Source of the DNA: Actinomadura rifamycini DSM 43936
GTDB lineage: Bacteria > Actinomycetota > Actinomycetes > Streptosporangiales > Streptosporangiaceae
Assembly: GCF_000425065.1 (NCBI RefSeq)
Contig: NZ_AULB01000013.1
Coordinates: 181,428 to 245,427 of the forward strand
Length of the DNA stretch: 64,000 nt
Reading direction: 5' to 3'
Within the stretch, counting starts at the first letter, position 1, and each line of letters opens with the position of its first letter. Of the stretch, positions 7,127 to 15,617 are shown one piece after another. The notes beneath the pieces were generated by a model, which was not told where the DNA came from, made no database searches, and worked only from the letters and a program-made list of their open reading frames with translations. A program made the translations under genes and the position numbers.

Positions 7127-8014
7127 GTGGAGCTGCGTGACATCGAGATCTTCCTGACGCTGGCCGAGGAGCTGCACTTCGGGCGCACCGCCGACCGCCT
7201 CCACGTGTCCCAGGCGCGGGTCAGCCAGGCGATCGCGCGGCAGGAGCGCCACCTGGGCGGGCGGCTGTTCGACCGCTCCAACCGCCGCCGGATCCGCCTG
7301 ACCGCGCTGGGCCGCCAGCTCCACGACGACCTCCGGCCCGTCTACGTGAGCCTGCTCGACGGCCTGGAACGCGCCCGGCTGGCCGCCCGCGGCGTCACCG
7401 CCGTCCTGCGCGTCGGCATGCTGCCGTTCAACACCGCCGACCTGCACCCCTTCTGGGACGCCTTCCGCTCCCGGCACCCGCAGTGGCGGCTGCAGATCCG
7501 CCGCGCCCCGTTCACCGACCCGTTCGCGCGGCTCCGCGCCGGTGAGCTGGACGCCCTGATCGTGTGGCTGCCCGTGGAGGAACCCGACCTGGCGGTGGGC
7601 CCGGTCCTGTTCACCGATGCGCGGCTGCTCGCCGTGTCCGCCGAGGACGAACTGGCCTCGCGCTCGTCGGTGCCGCTGGAGGCGCTCGCCGGGCGCCGGC
7701 ACGCCACCGCCCCCGCCATGCCGGACTACTGGGAGGACCGCTACCTGCCGTTCCAGACGCCGCGGGGCCGTCCCATCGAGCGCAGCCAGATCGTCACCAA
7801 CGGCGACGACCTCATCCACCTGGTCAGCACGGGCGAGATCGTCCACGGCTTTCCCGCCCACGTCACGAAGTACTGGTCCATGCCGCACATCCGGTGGCTG
7901 CCCCTGCCGGACACGCCGCCCCTGTCGTACGCGCTGGTCTGGCGCCGTGAGGCCGAGAACGACGCCGTCCGCGCCCTCGCCGGAACCATCCGCGACCTCG
8001 GCCCCCGCCCCTGA
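7127..8014 (+). CDS. LysR-family transcriptional regulator
   Basis: A 295 aa regulator: winged helix at residues 1-60 (IEIFLTLAEELHFGRTADRLHVSQARVSQAIARQE) and a periplasmic-binding-like effector domain from ~90 (LRVGMLPFNTADL, LDALIVWLPVEEPDLAVGPVLF). Starts with GTG; the preceding GAGAGGGA is a weak binding site. The ligand is unknown. It is divergent from the AhpD-like gene with an inverted repeat between them, the usual LysR arrangement, so it may respond to oxidative or electrophilic stress (inference). Confidence 0.9.
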   Translation: MELRDIEIFLTLAEELHFGRTADRLHVSQARVSQAIARQERHLGGRLFDRSNRRRIRLTALGRQLHDDLRPVYVSLLDGLERARLAARGVTAVLRVGMLPFNTADLHPFWDAFRSRHPQWRLQIRRAPFTDPFARLRAGELDALIVWLPVEEPDLAVGPVLFTDARLLAVSAEDELASRSSVPLEALAGRRHATAPAMPDYWEDRYLPFQTPRGRPIERSQIVTNGDDLIHLVSTGEIVHGFPAHVTKYWSMPHIRWLPLPDTPPLSYALVWRREAENDAVRALAGTIRDLGPRP

Positions 8015-8015
8015 C

Positions 8016-8686
8016 CGACCGGACGGGCGCCAGGCGACGGCGTAGGGCGCTGCGGGCTGCGGGCCCGTGCCCTTGCGGGCGGTGATCCGGGCGCCCGACG
8101 CGAGGCGCGCCTTGACCTTCGTGCCCGGGACGACGACGTGCTCGGGCCCCTCGGGCGTGCGGACGCGCTCGTCGTGGCGGTCGACCCATTGGACGTCCAG
8201 GCCGCGCGGCGACCCGGGTCTCCTTGCGCAGCAGGACGAACGAGTACGGCGCGGGACCTCCGCGTCGAGCTGTTCGAGGCAGGTTCCGGCGAGGCCGTCG
8301 CCCGGGTCGAGGCGCAGTGCCTCGCGGTAGGCGGCGGTCGCCCCGTCGCGGTCGCCGAGCCAGGCGAGGGCGTGGCCGAGGTGGATCGGCACCAGCGGGT
8401 CACCAGGGTCGGCGTCGATCGCCGCGCGGGCGGCGTCGGCGGCGCGTTCGGCGGCCGGGGCGGTCACCGTCCCTGTCCTCGACGCCGTTGAAGGGCGGGC
8501 CGTCCCAGTCGTGGTCCCAGCCGGAGTTCACCTCGTGCTCCACGTCGGTGCACAGGCGGAACTCGAAGGACGCGACGAGGGAGCGGCCGATCGCGACCGT
8601 GGCGGGATCGGCGTCCCCCCGGTGCCGCGGTCGTCCCAGAAGCGGTAGGCACAGTCGCGGAGGAGCCGGAGGGCTTCACTCGGCAA
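8016..8686 (-). pseudogene. Decayed gene with TPR segment and several frameshifts
   Basis: Protein-like fragments occur in successive frames on the minus strand. LPSEALRLLRDCAYRFWDD starts at a TTG near 8686. After a frame change at a six-G run (~8617-8622) comes SLVASFEFRLCTDVEHEVN, then a TPR-like part from ~8467 (PLVPIHLGHALAWLGDRDGA). Near 8240 YSFVLLRKE appears in another frame, followed by DVQWVDRHDERVRTPEG in the TPR frame. At least three frame changes separate segments of natural composition, so this is best read as one broken gene. No full-length relative was recognised. It lies directly upstream of the LysR gene's 3' end. Confidence 0.55.
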
Positions 8687-8713
8687 CCTCGGCACGACCG
8701 GGCCCGTGGCGGG

Positions 8714-9160
8714 TCAGTCGCCGGCGGGGTCGAGGACGCAGTCGTCGCCGCTGACGTCGACGTCGTCCGGGGCGGGCTCCCAGCGGAGGGTCTCGGGGCG
8801 GACGTCCAGGGTCACGTACGTCTCGCCCTCTTCGAGGCAGTAGTCGTGGTCGCGTCCGACGCGGACGCCGCCCAGGTCGGTGACGACGAAACCGCGCCTG
8901 CGGTCGAGCTGCACTTCGACGGTGAAGCCGTTGCTCCGGGAGTTGCGGAATTCCGCGTCCCGGGGGATCACCCACATCTGCGAGGTCTTCTGCTCGACCA
9001 ATGCCTGGTCGCCCACCTCGTTGTCCTGGTCCCATCCGTCGATGTAGACGGTCATGCCCGGCTGGATCTGCCAAAGCGCGTTCAGGGGCTCGTTCGGGCA
9101 GGCCGCGGCCATAGTCAGGACGGGCAGACACGCCGCGGCCGCCCGGATCTTGCGGGACAT
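8714..9160 (-). CDS. Putative secreted or lipoprotein hypothetical protein
   Basis: 148 aa. The N-terminus has two basic residues followed by a hydrophobic stretch ending in TMAAAC, which could be a weak lipobox (cysteine at residue 21) or a signal-peptidase I site. The mature part is rich in acidic residues and predicted strands (MTVYIDGWDQDNEVGD, VTLDVRPETLRWEPAPDDVDV), compatible with a small extracytoplasmic beta domain. No family was recognised. GGACCC-like purines precede the ATG weakly. It sits between the decayed gene and the SecY paralogue. Confidence 0.55.
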   Translation of the reverse strand: MSRKIRAAAACLPVLTMAAACPNEPLNALWQIQPGMTVYIDGWDQDNEVGDQALVEQKTSQMWVIPRDAEFRNSRSNGFTVEVQLDRRRGFVVTDLGGVRVGRDHDYCLEEGETYVTLDVRPETLRWEPAPDDVDVSGDDCVLDPAGD

Positions 9161-9250
9161 GGGGGGACCCTTTCGATTGGTCGGACGGTCGCAGTTTCGC
9201 AGCAGGGACGGCGCTTCGCGTTAACGCCTCCGGTCCGTTCGCCGAACAAT

Positions 9251-10543
9251 TCAGTTCTCGGCGGAACCCGTCCGAAGGCAGGGCGCGTATTCGTGCATTT
9301 TCTGTTCGGCCACGGCCTGCCGCACGGTCCGGGTGGCGGTGCCGAGCCCGGCGCCGAGAACGATCAGGACGGACGTGCCGAGGTGCGGCGCGCCGACGCC
9401 GAGGAGGGCGAGCGCGGCGTGCGGCAGCACGGCGAGGAGCCCGAGGACGAGCGGTGCGGTGAAGCCGACGCGTGACCGCACGTACGCGAGGTAGTCGGCG
9501 GTCGGGCGTCCGGGGCGGATCCCGGGGACGAACGCGCCTTCGCGCGCGAGCCGGTTCGCGGTGCCGGCGACGTCCAGGGTCCCCAGCGAGGAGGCGGACC
9601 TCGCGAGGACGGCGAGCGTGAACAGGGCGAGCAGGAACCAGGCGCTGCCGTGCAGGGGCGCCGTCCAGAGGCCGTCGGGAAGCCCGCCGCCCGGCCAGAG
9701 GCGGGCGGCGAGCGCGGGCACGTGCAGGACGGCGAGGGCGATCAGCACCGCGCGGAGCCCGGTGCGGTGGAGCGGGACGGGGATGTGGACCTTCCCGCCG
9801 CGGGGCGCGCGGACGCCGACCATCCGGCGGGCGTACTGGACGGGCACCCGCCGTTCGGCCTGCGTGAGGGCGGTCAGCGCGGCGACGGTGAGCAGGGCCG
9901 TGAGCAGGACGACGGCGAGCGCGGCGGCGAACGCGCCGGTGCCCCCGGTGTCCCGCACGTCCGCCAGGAGGCGGGGGAAGACGGCGCTGACCTGCGTGAA
10001 GAACAGGAGTGCGAGGCCGTGGCCGAATCCGCGTGCGTCGATCAGCCGGAGCAGGAGCACGGTGACCGCCGTCCCGGCCGTCAGGGACGCCGCGACGGCG
10101 GCGGGGCCCGCGCCGGTCAGGACGTCCCCGCCGGGGAGGCGTCCCCGGGAGGCCGCGGCGGCCGCGGCGGTGCCCATCGCGGCGCCGGCCGCGACGGCGA
10201 GGACATCGGTGTACCGGCGGATCCGGGCGGCGCCGCCGGGCTCGGCGGCGAGCGCCCGCAGGCGGGGCACGGCGCCGGTGAGGAGACCCATCGTGACGGC
10301 GGCGGCGACGTGCGGGAGCACGCCGAGGCCGAGGACGGAGAGGTGCAGCAGCGCGCCGCCGGTCAGCAGGTCGAACAGCGCGTACACCGGGTCGTCGCGG
10401 ACGGCCGCGGCGGCGGCGTCGCGGAGCGCCGCGACGTCCGCGCCGGGGCTCGGCGCGTTCTGCCCGATCCGGTAGAGCAGCACGGCCACGACCGTGACGA
10501 GCAGTTTCGTCCGCACGCGGGGGGTGCGCAGGAGGGCCCTCAC
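9251..10543 (-). CDS. Divergent SecY paralogue (translocase-like membrane protein)
   Basis: A 430 aa protein, the usual SecY length, with about ten hydrophobic segments. SecY-like features are VYALFDLLTGGALLHLSVLGLGV near TM2, ERRVPVQYARRMVG followed by PLHRTGLRAVLIA (E. coli has a similar cytoplasmic loop), and FVPGIRPGRPTADYL before the last helices. TM1 (RTKLLVTVVAVLLYRIGQNAPSP) is also SecY-type. Loops are shorter and richer in Ala/Arg than canonical SecY. Housekeeping secY is normally in the ribosomal spc operon, which is absent here, so this is a second copy. GTG start is the first plausible one; no strong RBS. The WD40-fragment gene ends 25 bp upstream. Confidence 0.75.
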   Translation of the reverse strand: MRALLRTPRVRTKLLVTVVAVLLYRIGQNAPSPGADVAALRDAAAAAVRDDPVYALFDLLTGGALLHLSVLGLGVLPHVAAAVTMGLLTGAVPRLRALAAEPGGAARIRRYTDVLAVAAGAAMGTAAAAAASRGRLPGGDVLTGAGPAAVAASLTAGTAVTVLLLRLIDARGFGHGLALLFFTQVSAVFPRLLADVRDTGGTGAFAAALAVVLLTALLTVAALTALTQAERRVPVQYARRMVGVRAPRGGKVHIPVPLHRTGLRAVLIALAVLHVPALAARLWPGGGLPDGLWTAPLHGSAWFLLALFTLAVLARSASSLGTLDVAGTANRLAREGAFVPGIRPGRPTADYLAYVRSRVGFTAPLVLGLLAVLPHAALALLGVGAPHLGTSVLIVLGAGLGTATRTVRQAVAEQKMHEYAPCLRTGSAEN

Positions 10544-10568
10544 CCGGTTACTTGTACACGATTGTTCT

Positions 10569-11096
10569 TTAGATGTCGGCGCCGCCCGGGTGAACGCCCG
10601 GTGACGGCTCCCAGTCGAGTTCCCACACCCGGACGGTTCCGTCGCGGTGGCCCGCGACCACGAACCGGCCGTCGGCGGGCGCCGCGACGCAGGAGGCGTC
10701 ATCCTCTTCGTCGAGAATCCGGAGATGCCCGCCGCCGGAGACGTCCCACACGTGGACGCCGTCCCAGTGGGCCGACACGGCGAACCGGTCGCCCGCGACG
10801 AACGCGAGATCGTTCGTCCACGGGGTGGGCCCCTCGACCGTCCGCACGTGCCGGCCGGAAGCGACGTCCCACAGGTGCAGGCGGGCCGTGTACTCGGCAC
10901 CGGCGAGCGCGTACCGTCCGCCGGCGCTCAGGCACAGCGACGCCACGGACGTGCGGGGCCCGCCGAACGTGCGCAGCAGGGCGCCGGTCCGGGGATCCCA
11001 CAGCCGGATCGCGGCGTCGCCGCCGCCCGCGCGCCGCGCAGGCCGACCCGGTCCGTCATCCGTCCACCCGGTTCGTCCGCGTGCACGTCGGCGCAC
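10569..11096 (-). pseudogene. WD40-repeat protein, C-terminal remnant
   Basis: Contains about four WD40 blades: AAIRLWDPRTGALLRTFGG, RLHLWDVASGRHVRTVEG, GVHVWDVSGGGHLRIL and TVRVWELDWEPSPG. A beta propeller usually needs seven, and the N-terminal ~30 residues (Arg/Gly-rich, no fold) do not look native. The most likely reading is the 3' end of a longer WD40 gene whose 5' part has been lost. It lies 25 bp before the SecY paralogue and may be cotranscribed with it. Confidence 0.5.
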
Positions 11097-11141
11097 AGCC
11101 TGGCGAACGAAGGTGTCTTTCTGGTGAAGCGGCGCGCGGCC

Positions 11142-11822
11142 CTAGAAGAGGGTGCCCTCGTGCTCGATGCCGCGGAGCGCGTCGTAGTCGAGCGTCACGC
11201 AGTGGATGCCGCGGTCGGTGGCGAGGACGCGCGCCTGCGGCTTGATCTCCTGCGCGGCGAACACCCCGCGGACGGGCGCGAGGTGCGGGTCGCGGTTGAG
11301 GAGTTCGAGGTAGCGGGTGAGCTGCTCGACGCCGTCGATTTCGCCGCGGCGCTTGATCTCGACCGCGACCGTGGCGCTGTCGGCGTCCCGGCAGAGGATG
11401 TCGACCGGGCCGATCGCGGTCGGGAACTCGCGCCGGATGAGCGTGTAGCCGTCGCCGAGGGTGGTGATGTGCTCGGCGAGGAGCTCCTGGAGGTGGGCCT
11501 CGACGCCGTCCTTGCGCAGGCCCGGGTCCAGCCCGAGCTCGTGGCTGCTGTCGTGCAGGAACTCCTCGATCGTGAGGATCAGCCGCTCGCCCGACTTGCC
11601 GTGCGTGACCGTCCAGCGCGCGACGGCGCCGTTCTCGGTGTACGGCTCCTCGCGCAGGGAGCAGGGCGGGTTCATCCAGTTCAGCGGCTTGTAGGCGCGA
11701 TCGTCGGCATGGATGCTCACGCTCCCGTCCGCCTTGATCAGGACCAGGCGGGGGGCCATCGGGAGATGGGCGGTGAGCTTGCCGGCGTAATCGACGCTGC
11801 AGCGGGCGATGACGAGACGCAC
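11142..11822 (-). CDS. nucS: Mismatch-specific endonuclease NucS/EndoMS
   Basis: A 226 aa protein, the family length. N-terminal DNA-binding/dimerisation domain ([44 protein letters not shown]) and C-terminal restriction-endonuclease-like domain with GPVDILCRD and [25 protein letters not shown], which carry the catalytic D, E and K. In actinobacteria without MutS/MutL this enzyme makes double-strand cuts at G-T, G-G and T-T mismatches; it interacts with the sliding clamp. GTG start chosen to give the conserved MRLVIA N-terminus. Confidence 0.95.
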   Translation of the reverse strand: MRLVIARCSVDYAGKLTAHLPMAPRLVLIKADGSVSIHADDRAYKPLNWMNPPCSLREEPYTENGAVARWTVTHGKSGERLILTIEEFLHDSSHELGLDPGLRKDGVEAHLQELLAEHITTLGDGYTLIRREFPTAIGPVDILCRDADSATVAVEIKRRGEIDGVEQLTRYLELLNRDPHLAPVRGVFAAQEIKPQARVLATDRGIHCVTLDYDALRGIEHEGTLF

Positions 11823-11863
11823 CCGCCCGAGCTTAGTGCGGACGGCGGGTGCGGGCGCCCGGT

Positions 11864-12472
11864 TCAGCCGTGCACGGCCAGGTGGATCACCGCGGCGATC
11901 AGCCGGTCGAGGTCGCCCTCGTGCGTGCCGTCGTCGCTGATCAGGTGCCGCTCGACCAGGCCGTCGAAGCCGTTGAGGAAGAACCGGGCGAGGGCGTCGG
12001 CGTCGGTGGCGAGGGCGACGCCGGTCTCCGCGGCGAGGCCGGTGACCAGGTCGGCGGCGGTGCGCTCCATGGCGAGCTGGTGCTCGCGCAGCGCCTCCCG
12101 GATGTCGGGGTCGCGGGAGCCGATGACGGTCAGCTCGTCGAACACGCGGAACCGTCCGGGCCGCTCGGCGTAGGCGTCCCACAGCGCCCGCGCCATGATC
12201 CGGACGGACGTCGCGAACCCCGCCGCGCCCGGCGCGGCCTCGGCGGGCGCGGCGGCGCACACCCGGTCGACCATCTCGCCGGCGAGCCGCTCGACGATCG
12301 CGCCGTACAGGTCGCGCTTGGTGCCGAACGTGTAGTGGACGGTCGCCTGCGCGACGCCCAGTTCGGCGGCGATGGCCCGCGTGCTACCGGCCTCGACGCC
12401 CTTGCGCGCCATCAGGTCGATGGCCGCCTCGACGAGCTGGGGACGCCGCTCGGCGGCGGGGACGTGCGCCAT
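11864..12472 (-). CDS. TetR-family repressor, divergent from MMPL transporter
   Basis: A 202 aa regulator. HTH at residues ~10-55: [48 protein letters not shown]. The C-terminal ligand domain is TetR_C-like ([22 protein letters not shown]). Divergent from the MMPL gene, 122 bp between start codons, with an imperfect dyad in the gap. It likely represses the transporter and itself until a substrate binds. The ligand is not known. Confidence 0.9.
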   Translation of the reverse strand: MAHVPAAERRPQLVEAAIDLMARKGVEAGSTRAIAAELGVAQATVHYTFGTKRDLYGAIVERLAGEMVDRVCAAAPAEAAPGAAGFATSVRIMARALWDAYAERPGRFRVFDELTVIGSRDPDIREALREHQLAMERTAADLVTGLAAETGVALATDADALARFFLNGFDGLVERHLISDDGTHEGDLDRLIAAVIHLAVHG

Positions 12473-12516
12473 GGCCCAAGGTTACCGACGCCCGGGGACG
12501 TGGCGTCGCTCACCTT

Positions 12517-12539
12517 GTCACCCGACTTGTTCGAGTGAC
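12517..12539. promoter_or_regulatory. Putative TetR operator between tetR and mmpL
   Basis: Nine-base arms GTCACCCGA and TCGAGTGAC, one mismatch, separated by five bases. It lies 45 bp upstream of the TetR start and 56 bp upstream of the MMPL start, as expected for a shared operator. Confidence 0.5.
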
Positions 12540-12594
12540 TAAGTCGCACGTACAGTCTGCGGCGGGACCACCGACGTTCAAGGGGGACGACCGC

Positions 12595-14736
12595 ATGACG
12601 AACCTGCTGCACCGGCTGGGGCGCCTCGCCTACCGGCGGCGCGCCGCCGTGCTCGCGTGCTGGCTCGCGCTGCTCGCCGCGCTCGGCGGCGCGGCCGCCG
12701 CCTACTCGGGGCAGGTGAGCGAGGAGTACCGCGTCCCCGGCACCGAGGCCCAGCAGACCCTCGACCGCATCGCCGGGACCCTCCCCGAGTACGCGAACGC
12801 CTCCGGACGCGTCGTCGTCGCGGCGCCGCACGGCGAACGGCTCGACCCGCGCGACGTCCGCCCGGTCGTCCAGGCGGTCGGGCGGGTCCCGGACGTCGCG
12901 GAGGCCGTCGACCCGTTCGCCGCGCGGGCGGTCTCGCCGGACGGGCGCATCGCGATCGTGCAGGTCGTGTTCGACCGCCGTGTCGACGACCTCGGGGAGG
13001 CGCCCCGCGAAGCGGTGCGGGACGCGGCGCGGGCCTCGTCCGGTGACCTGCGCGTGGAGTTCGGCGGGGACGCCTTCATGCCGGCGGTCGAGGTCGGCGG
13101 GGCCGGCGAGGCCATCGGCGTCGGCGTCGCGGTCGTCGTCCTGCTGATCACGTTCGGCTCGCTGGTCGCCGCCGGGCTGCCGCTGCTCAGCGCGCTCGCC
13201 GGCGTCGGCGCCGGAATGGCCGGGCTGTACGCGCTCACCGGACCGCTGGAGATCATCTCGACCGCGCCGGTGCTCGCCCTGATGATCGGGATGGCCGTCG
13301 GGATCGACTACGCGCTGTTCGTGCTGTCCCGGCACCGGCAGAACCTCGCCGCCGGGCTCGACCCCGAGGACGCCGCCGCGCTCGCCGTCGGCACGGCGGG
13401 CGGCGCCGTCGTGTTCGCGGGCGCCACCGTCGTGGTCGCCCTCGCCGGGCTCGCCGTCGCGGGCGTCCCGTTCCTCACCGTGATGGGCCTGTCGGCGGCC
13501 GGCGCGGTGGTCGTCGCGGTGCTCGCCGCCGTCACCCTGCTGCCCGCGCTGCTCGGCTTCGCGGGCCGCGCCGTCACCCGGTTCCGCGTCCCCGGGCTGC
13601 GCGGGGGCGCCCCGGACGGCGCCGGGCTCGGCGCGCGCTGGGCGCGGCTCGTCGTGCGCCGCCCGGTGCCCGTCCTGCTCGGCGGCCTCGCGCTCGTCGG
13701 CGTCCTCGCCGTCCCCGCGCAGGACCTCCGGCTCGGCCTGCCCGGCGCCGGCTCCTTCCCCGCGAGCACCACCGCCCGCCAGGCCGACGACCTGACGGCC
13801 GAGGGGTTCGGGCCCGGCTTCAACGGCCCGCTGATCGCCGTCGTGGACGGCGGCCCCGACGCGGCGCGGCGGGCGGTCGCGCGCATCTCCGCGCTGCCCG
13901 GCGTCGCGGCCGTCCTGCCGCCCGGCGCCTCACCGGACGGACGCACCGCCGCGGTCACCGTCATCCCCGAGCACGGCCCCGACACCGCGGCCACCGAGGA
14001 CCTCGTCGAGGCGATGCGGGCCGAACCGGGCGTCGCCGTCACCGGCACGACCGCCGCGAACATCGACGTCTCCCGGAAGCTGGGCGACGCGCTCCCGCCG
14101 TTCCTCGCCGTCATCACCGTGATCTCGCTGGCCCTGCTGACCCTCGCGTTCCGCTCGGTGCTCGTCCCGCTCAAGGCCGTCGCGGGCTTCCTGCTCAGCG
14201 TCGCCGCGTCCCTCGGCGCCGTCGTCGCGGTCTACCAGTGGGGGTGGCTCGCCGGCCTCGTCCCGGTCAACAAGGTCGGGCCGGTCGCGAGCTTCCTGCC
14301 CATCCTGCTGATCGGCGTGCTGTTCGGCCTCGCCATGGACTACCAGGTGTTCCTGGTGTCGCGGATGCGCGAGGAGTACGCGAAGGGCGCGGACGCCCGC
14401 ACGGCCGTCGTCTCGGGGTTCGCCGGCGGCGCCCGCGTCGTGACGGCCGCCGCGCTCATCATGATCGCGGTGTTCGGCGGGTTCGTCGCCTCGCCCGACC
14501 CGATCGTCCAGGCGATGGGGTTCGCGCTCGCGGTCGGCGTCGCCGTCGACGCGTTCGTCGTCCGGATGGGCCTCGTGCCCGCCGCCATGGCGCTGCTCGG
14601 CCGCGCCGCCTGGTGGTTCCCGCGCCCGCTCGACCGGATCGTCCCGCGCATGGACCTGGAGGGCGCCGACCTGGAGGCCGCGGACCCGGAGCAGGCGCGC
14701 GCGACGCCGTCCGCGGAGTACGCGTCCCGGCCGTAA
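12595..14736 (+). CDS. MMPL-family RND transporter
   Basis: A 713 aa membrane protein with the two-fold MMPL topology: one N-terminal helix (RAAVLACWLALLAALGG), an extracytoplasmic loop, a block of five helices ending near residue 320 (containing MIGMAVGIDYALFVLSRHR, the proton-relay motif), a second loop, and a second block with LLIGVLFGLAMDYQVFLVSRMREEY. The repeated GxxxDY pair is diagnostic. Such proteins export lipids or hydrophobic compounds. The ATG with GGGGGACGA upstream is preferred over an earlier in-frame start that would lie next to the operator. Divergent from its TetR regulator. Confidence 0.92.
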   Translation: MTNLLHRLGRLAYRRRAAVLACWLALLAALGGAAAAYSGQVSEEYRVPGTEAQQTLDRIAGTLPEYANASGRVVVAAPHGERLDPRDVRPVVQAVGRVPDVAEAVDPFAARAVSPDGRIAIVQVVFDRRVDDLGEAPREAVRDAARASSGDLRVEFGGDAFMPAVEVGGAGEAIGVGVAVVVLLITFGSLVAAGLPLLSALAGVGAGMAGLYALTGPLEIISTAPVLALMIGMAVGIDYALFVLSRHRQNLAAGLDPEDAAALAVGTAGGAVVFAGATVVVALAGLAVAGVPFLTVMGLSAAGAVVVAVLAAVTLLPALLGFAGRAVTRFRVPGLRGGAPDGAGLGARWARLVVRRPVPVLLGGLALVGVLAVPAQDLRLGLPGAGSFPASTTARQADDLTAEGFGPGFNGPLIAVVDGGPDAARRAVARISALPGVAAVLPPGASPDGRTAAVTVIPEHGPDTAATEDLVEAMRAEPGVAVTGTTAANIDVSRKLGDALPPFLAVITVISLALLTLAFRSVLVPLKAVAGFLLSVAASLGAVVAVYQWGWLAGLVPVNKVGPVASFLPILLIGVLFGLAMDYQVFLVSRMREEYAKGADARTAVVSGFAGGARVVTAAALIMIAVFGGFVASPDPIVQAMGFALAVGVAVDAFVVRMGLVPAAMALLGRAAWWFPRPLDRIVPRMDLEGADLEAADPEQARATPSAEYASRP

Positions 14737-14752
14737 GGGGCCGGGACGCGGC

Positions 14753-14810
14753 TAAGGCGTCCGGTGGTGCGGAAGTAAGGCGTCGTGCCGATGCGGGGGC
14801 GGGCGCCTTA
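14753..14810. repeat. Three copies of TAAGGCG (two direct, one inverted) upstream of a small gene
   Basis: TAAGGCGTC at 14753-14761 and 14776-14784, 23 bp apart, plus CGCCTTA (inverted) at 14804-14810. They fill the 130-bp gap between the MMPL gene and a 65-aa gene. Regular spacing of about two helical turns suggests a regulator-binding cluster. Confidence 0.45.
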
Positions 14811-14867
14811 GGACGAACCTTTTGGATGTCGGGCCGGACACGCGGCCCGGCGGACGGAGGGAACGTC

Positions 14868-15065
14868 GTGTACCACAACGACATCATGTACGCGCTCATG
14901 CGGGAGCGGGCGCGGGACATGCGGGCCGAGGGCGACGCCGCCCGCGCCGGACGGGCGGCGCGCCGGGCCCGCGAGTACTGGGCGGACCGGATGCCGGTCC
15001 CCGGCCGGATCCGCAGGCCGCGCGCCGCCGCGCCCCGCCGCGGCGGCGCGGCGCCCGCGCGCTGA
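14868..15065 (+). CDS. Small Arg/Ala-rich hypothetical protein
   Basis: 65 aa. The first half is a strongly predicted amphipathic helix with a repeating R/A/E pattern ([31 protein letters not shown]); the tail is Pro/Arg/Gly-rich and basic. GTG start preceded by GGAGGGAA at good spacing, which supports real translation. No family recognised; the basic tail could bind nucleic acid (inference). Three TAAGGCG repeats lie upstream. Confidence 0.5.
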   Translation: MYHNDIMYALMRERARDMRAEGDAARAGRAARRAREYWADRMPVPGRIRRPRAAAPRRGGAAPAR

Positions 15066-15169
15066 TCGTCCGGCACGCGCAAGTCAGGGCCGCTGTCAAG
15101 CCTGGAAATTGCCGGAACGCGTGATTAGCGTCGAGCACCGGTGTCATCCGTCTGCGAAAGGACCCCAGA

Positions 15170-15559
15170 ATGTCCCTTGACGTGACCCCGGAACTCCTCG
15201 AGACGGCCCGGCGCGGCGAGGTCGACGACGCCGCGTTCGTCGAATGCATCAGGACGTCCCTCCCGTACGCGTGGGAGATGGTCAGCGGCCTGGTGGCGCG
15301 GCTCCAGGTCGACGGCGGCGACTTCGCCGACAACCTGACGCCGCCGCCGGACGAGCAGGCGCGCGGCCAGCTGCTGCGCGTCCTCGCCAGCGACGCCATG
15401 CGCGGCGCCCTGGAGCGCTACTACGGCGTGAAACTCGCGTTCCAGAACTGCCACCGCGTCGCCGTGTTCCCCGCGGACGGCGACCCGGCGGCGCTCGCCG
15501 CGTTCGTCACCGCGCGCGAGCAGATCCTCAACCAGTCGCCGGAACTGCGCGACTGCTGA
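15170..15559 (+). CDS. SCO5389-family conserved protein
   Basis: A 129 aa soluble protein, highly conserved in actinomycetes: MSLDVTPELLETARRGEVDD, SLPYAWEMVSGLVARLQVDGG, TPPPDEQARGQLLRVLASDAMRGALE, FQNCHRVAVFPADG and the C-terminal LNQSPELRDC. It matches Streptomyces SCO5389-type proteins, whose function is unknown. The same neighbourhood (FilP/Scy-like coiled coil, methylmalonyl-CoA epimerase, thiolase) occurs near SCO5389 in Streptomyces, supporting core synteny. A hairpin terminator follows. Confidence 0.8.
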   Translation: MSLDVTPELLETARRGEVDDAAFVECIRTSLPYAWEMVSGLVARLQVDGGDFADNLTPPPDEQARGQLLRVLASDAMRGALERYYGVKLAFQNCHRVAVFPADGDPAALAAFVTAREQILNQSPELRDC

Positions 15560-15579
15560 GGCCGCGGCCCCGCCGCGGC

Positions 15580-15609
15580 GGCCCCGCCCGACCCGCGTCG
15601 GGCGGGGCC
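15580..15609. terminator. Bidirectional hairpin terminator
   Basis: Perfect 13-bp arms GGCCCCGCCCGAC/GTCGGGCGGGGCC with a 4-nt loop, between the convergent SCO5389-like and LLM flavin enzyme genes. Confidence 0.75.
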
Positions 15610-15617
15610 GTCCGCGC

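Noticed and set aside
8464..8679. A small basic minus-strand frame in the decayed region
   Set aside because: Arg-rich composition; the other frames over the same bases give more protein-like segments and fit one broken gene.
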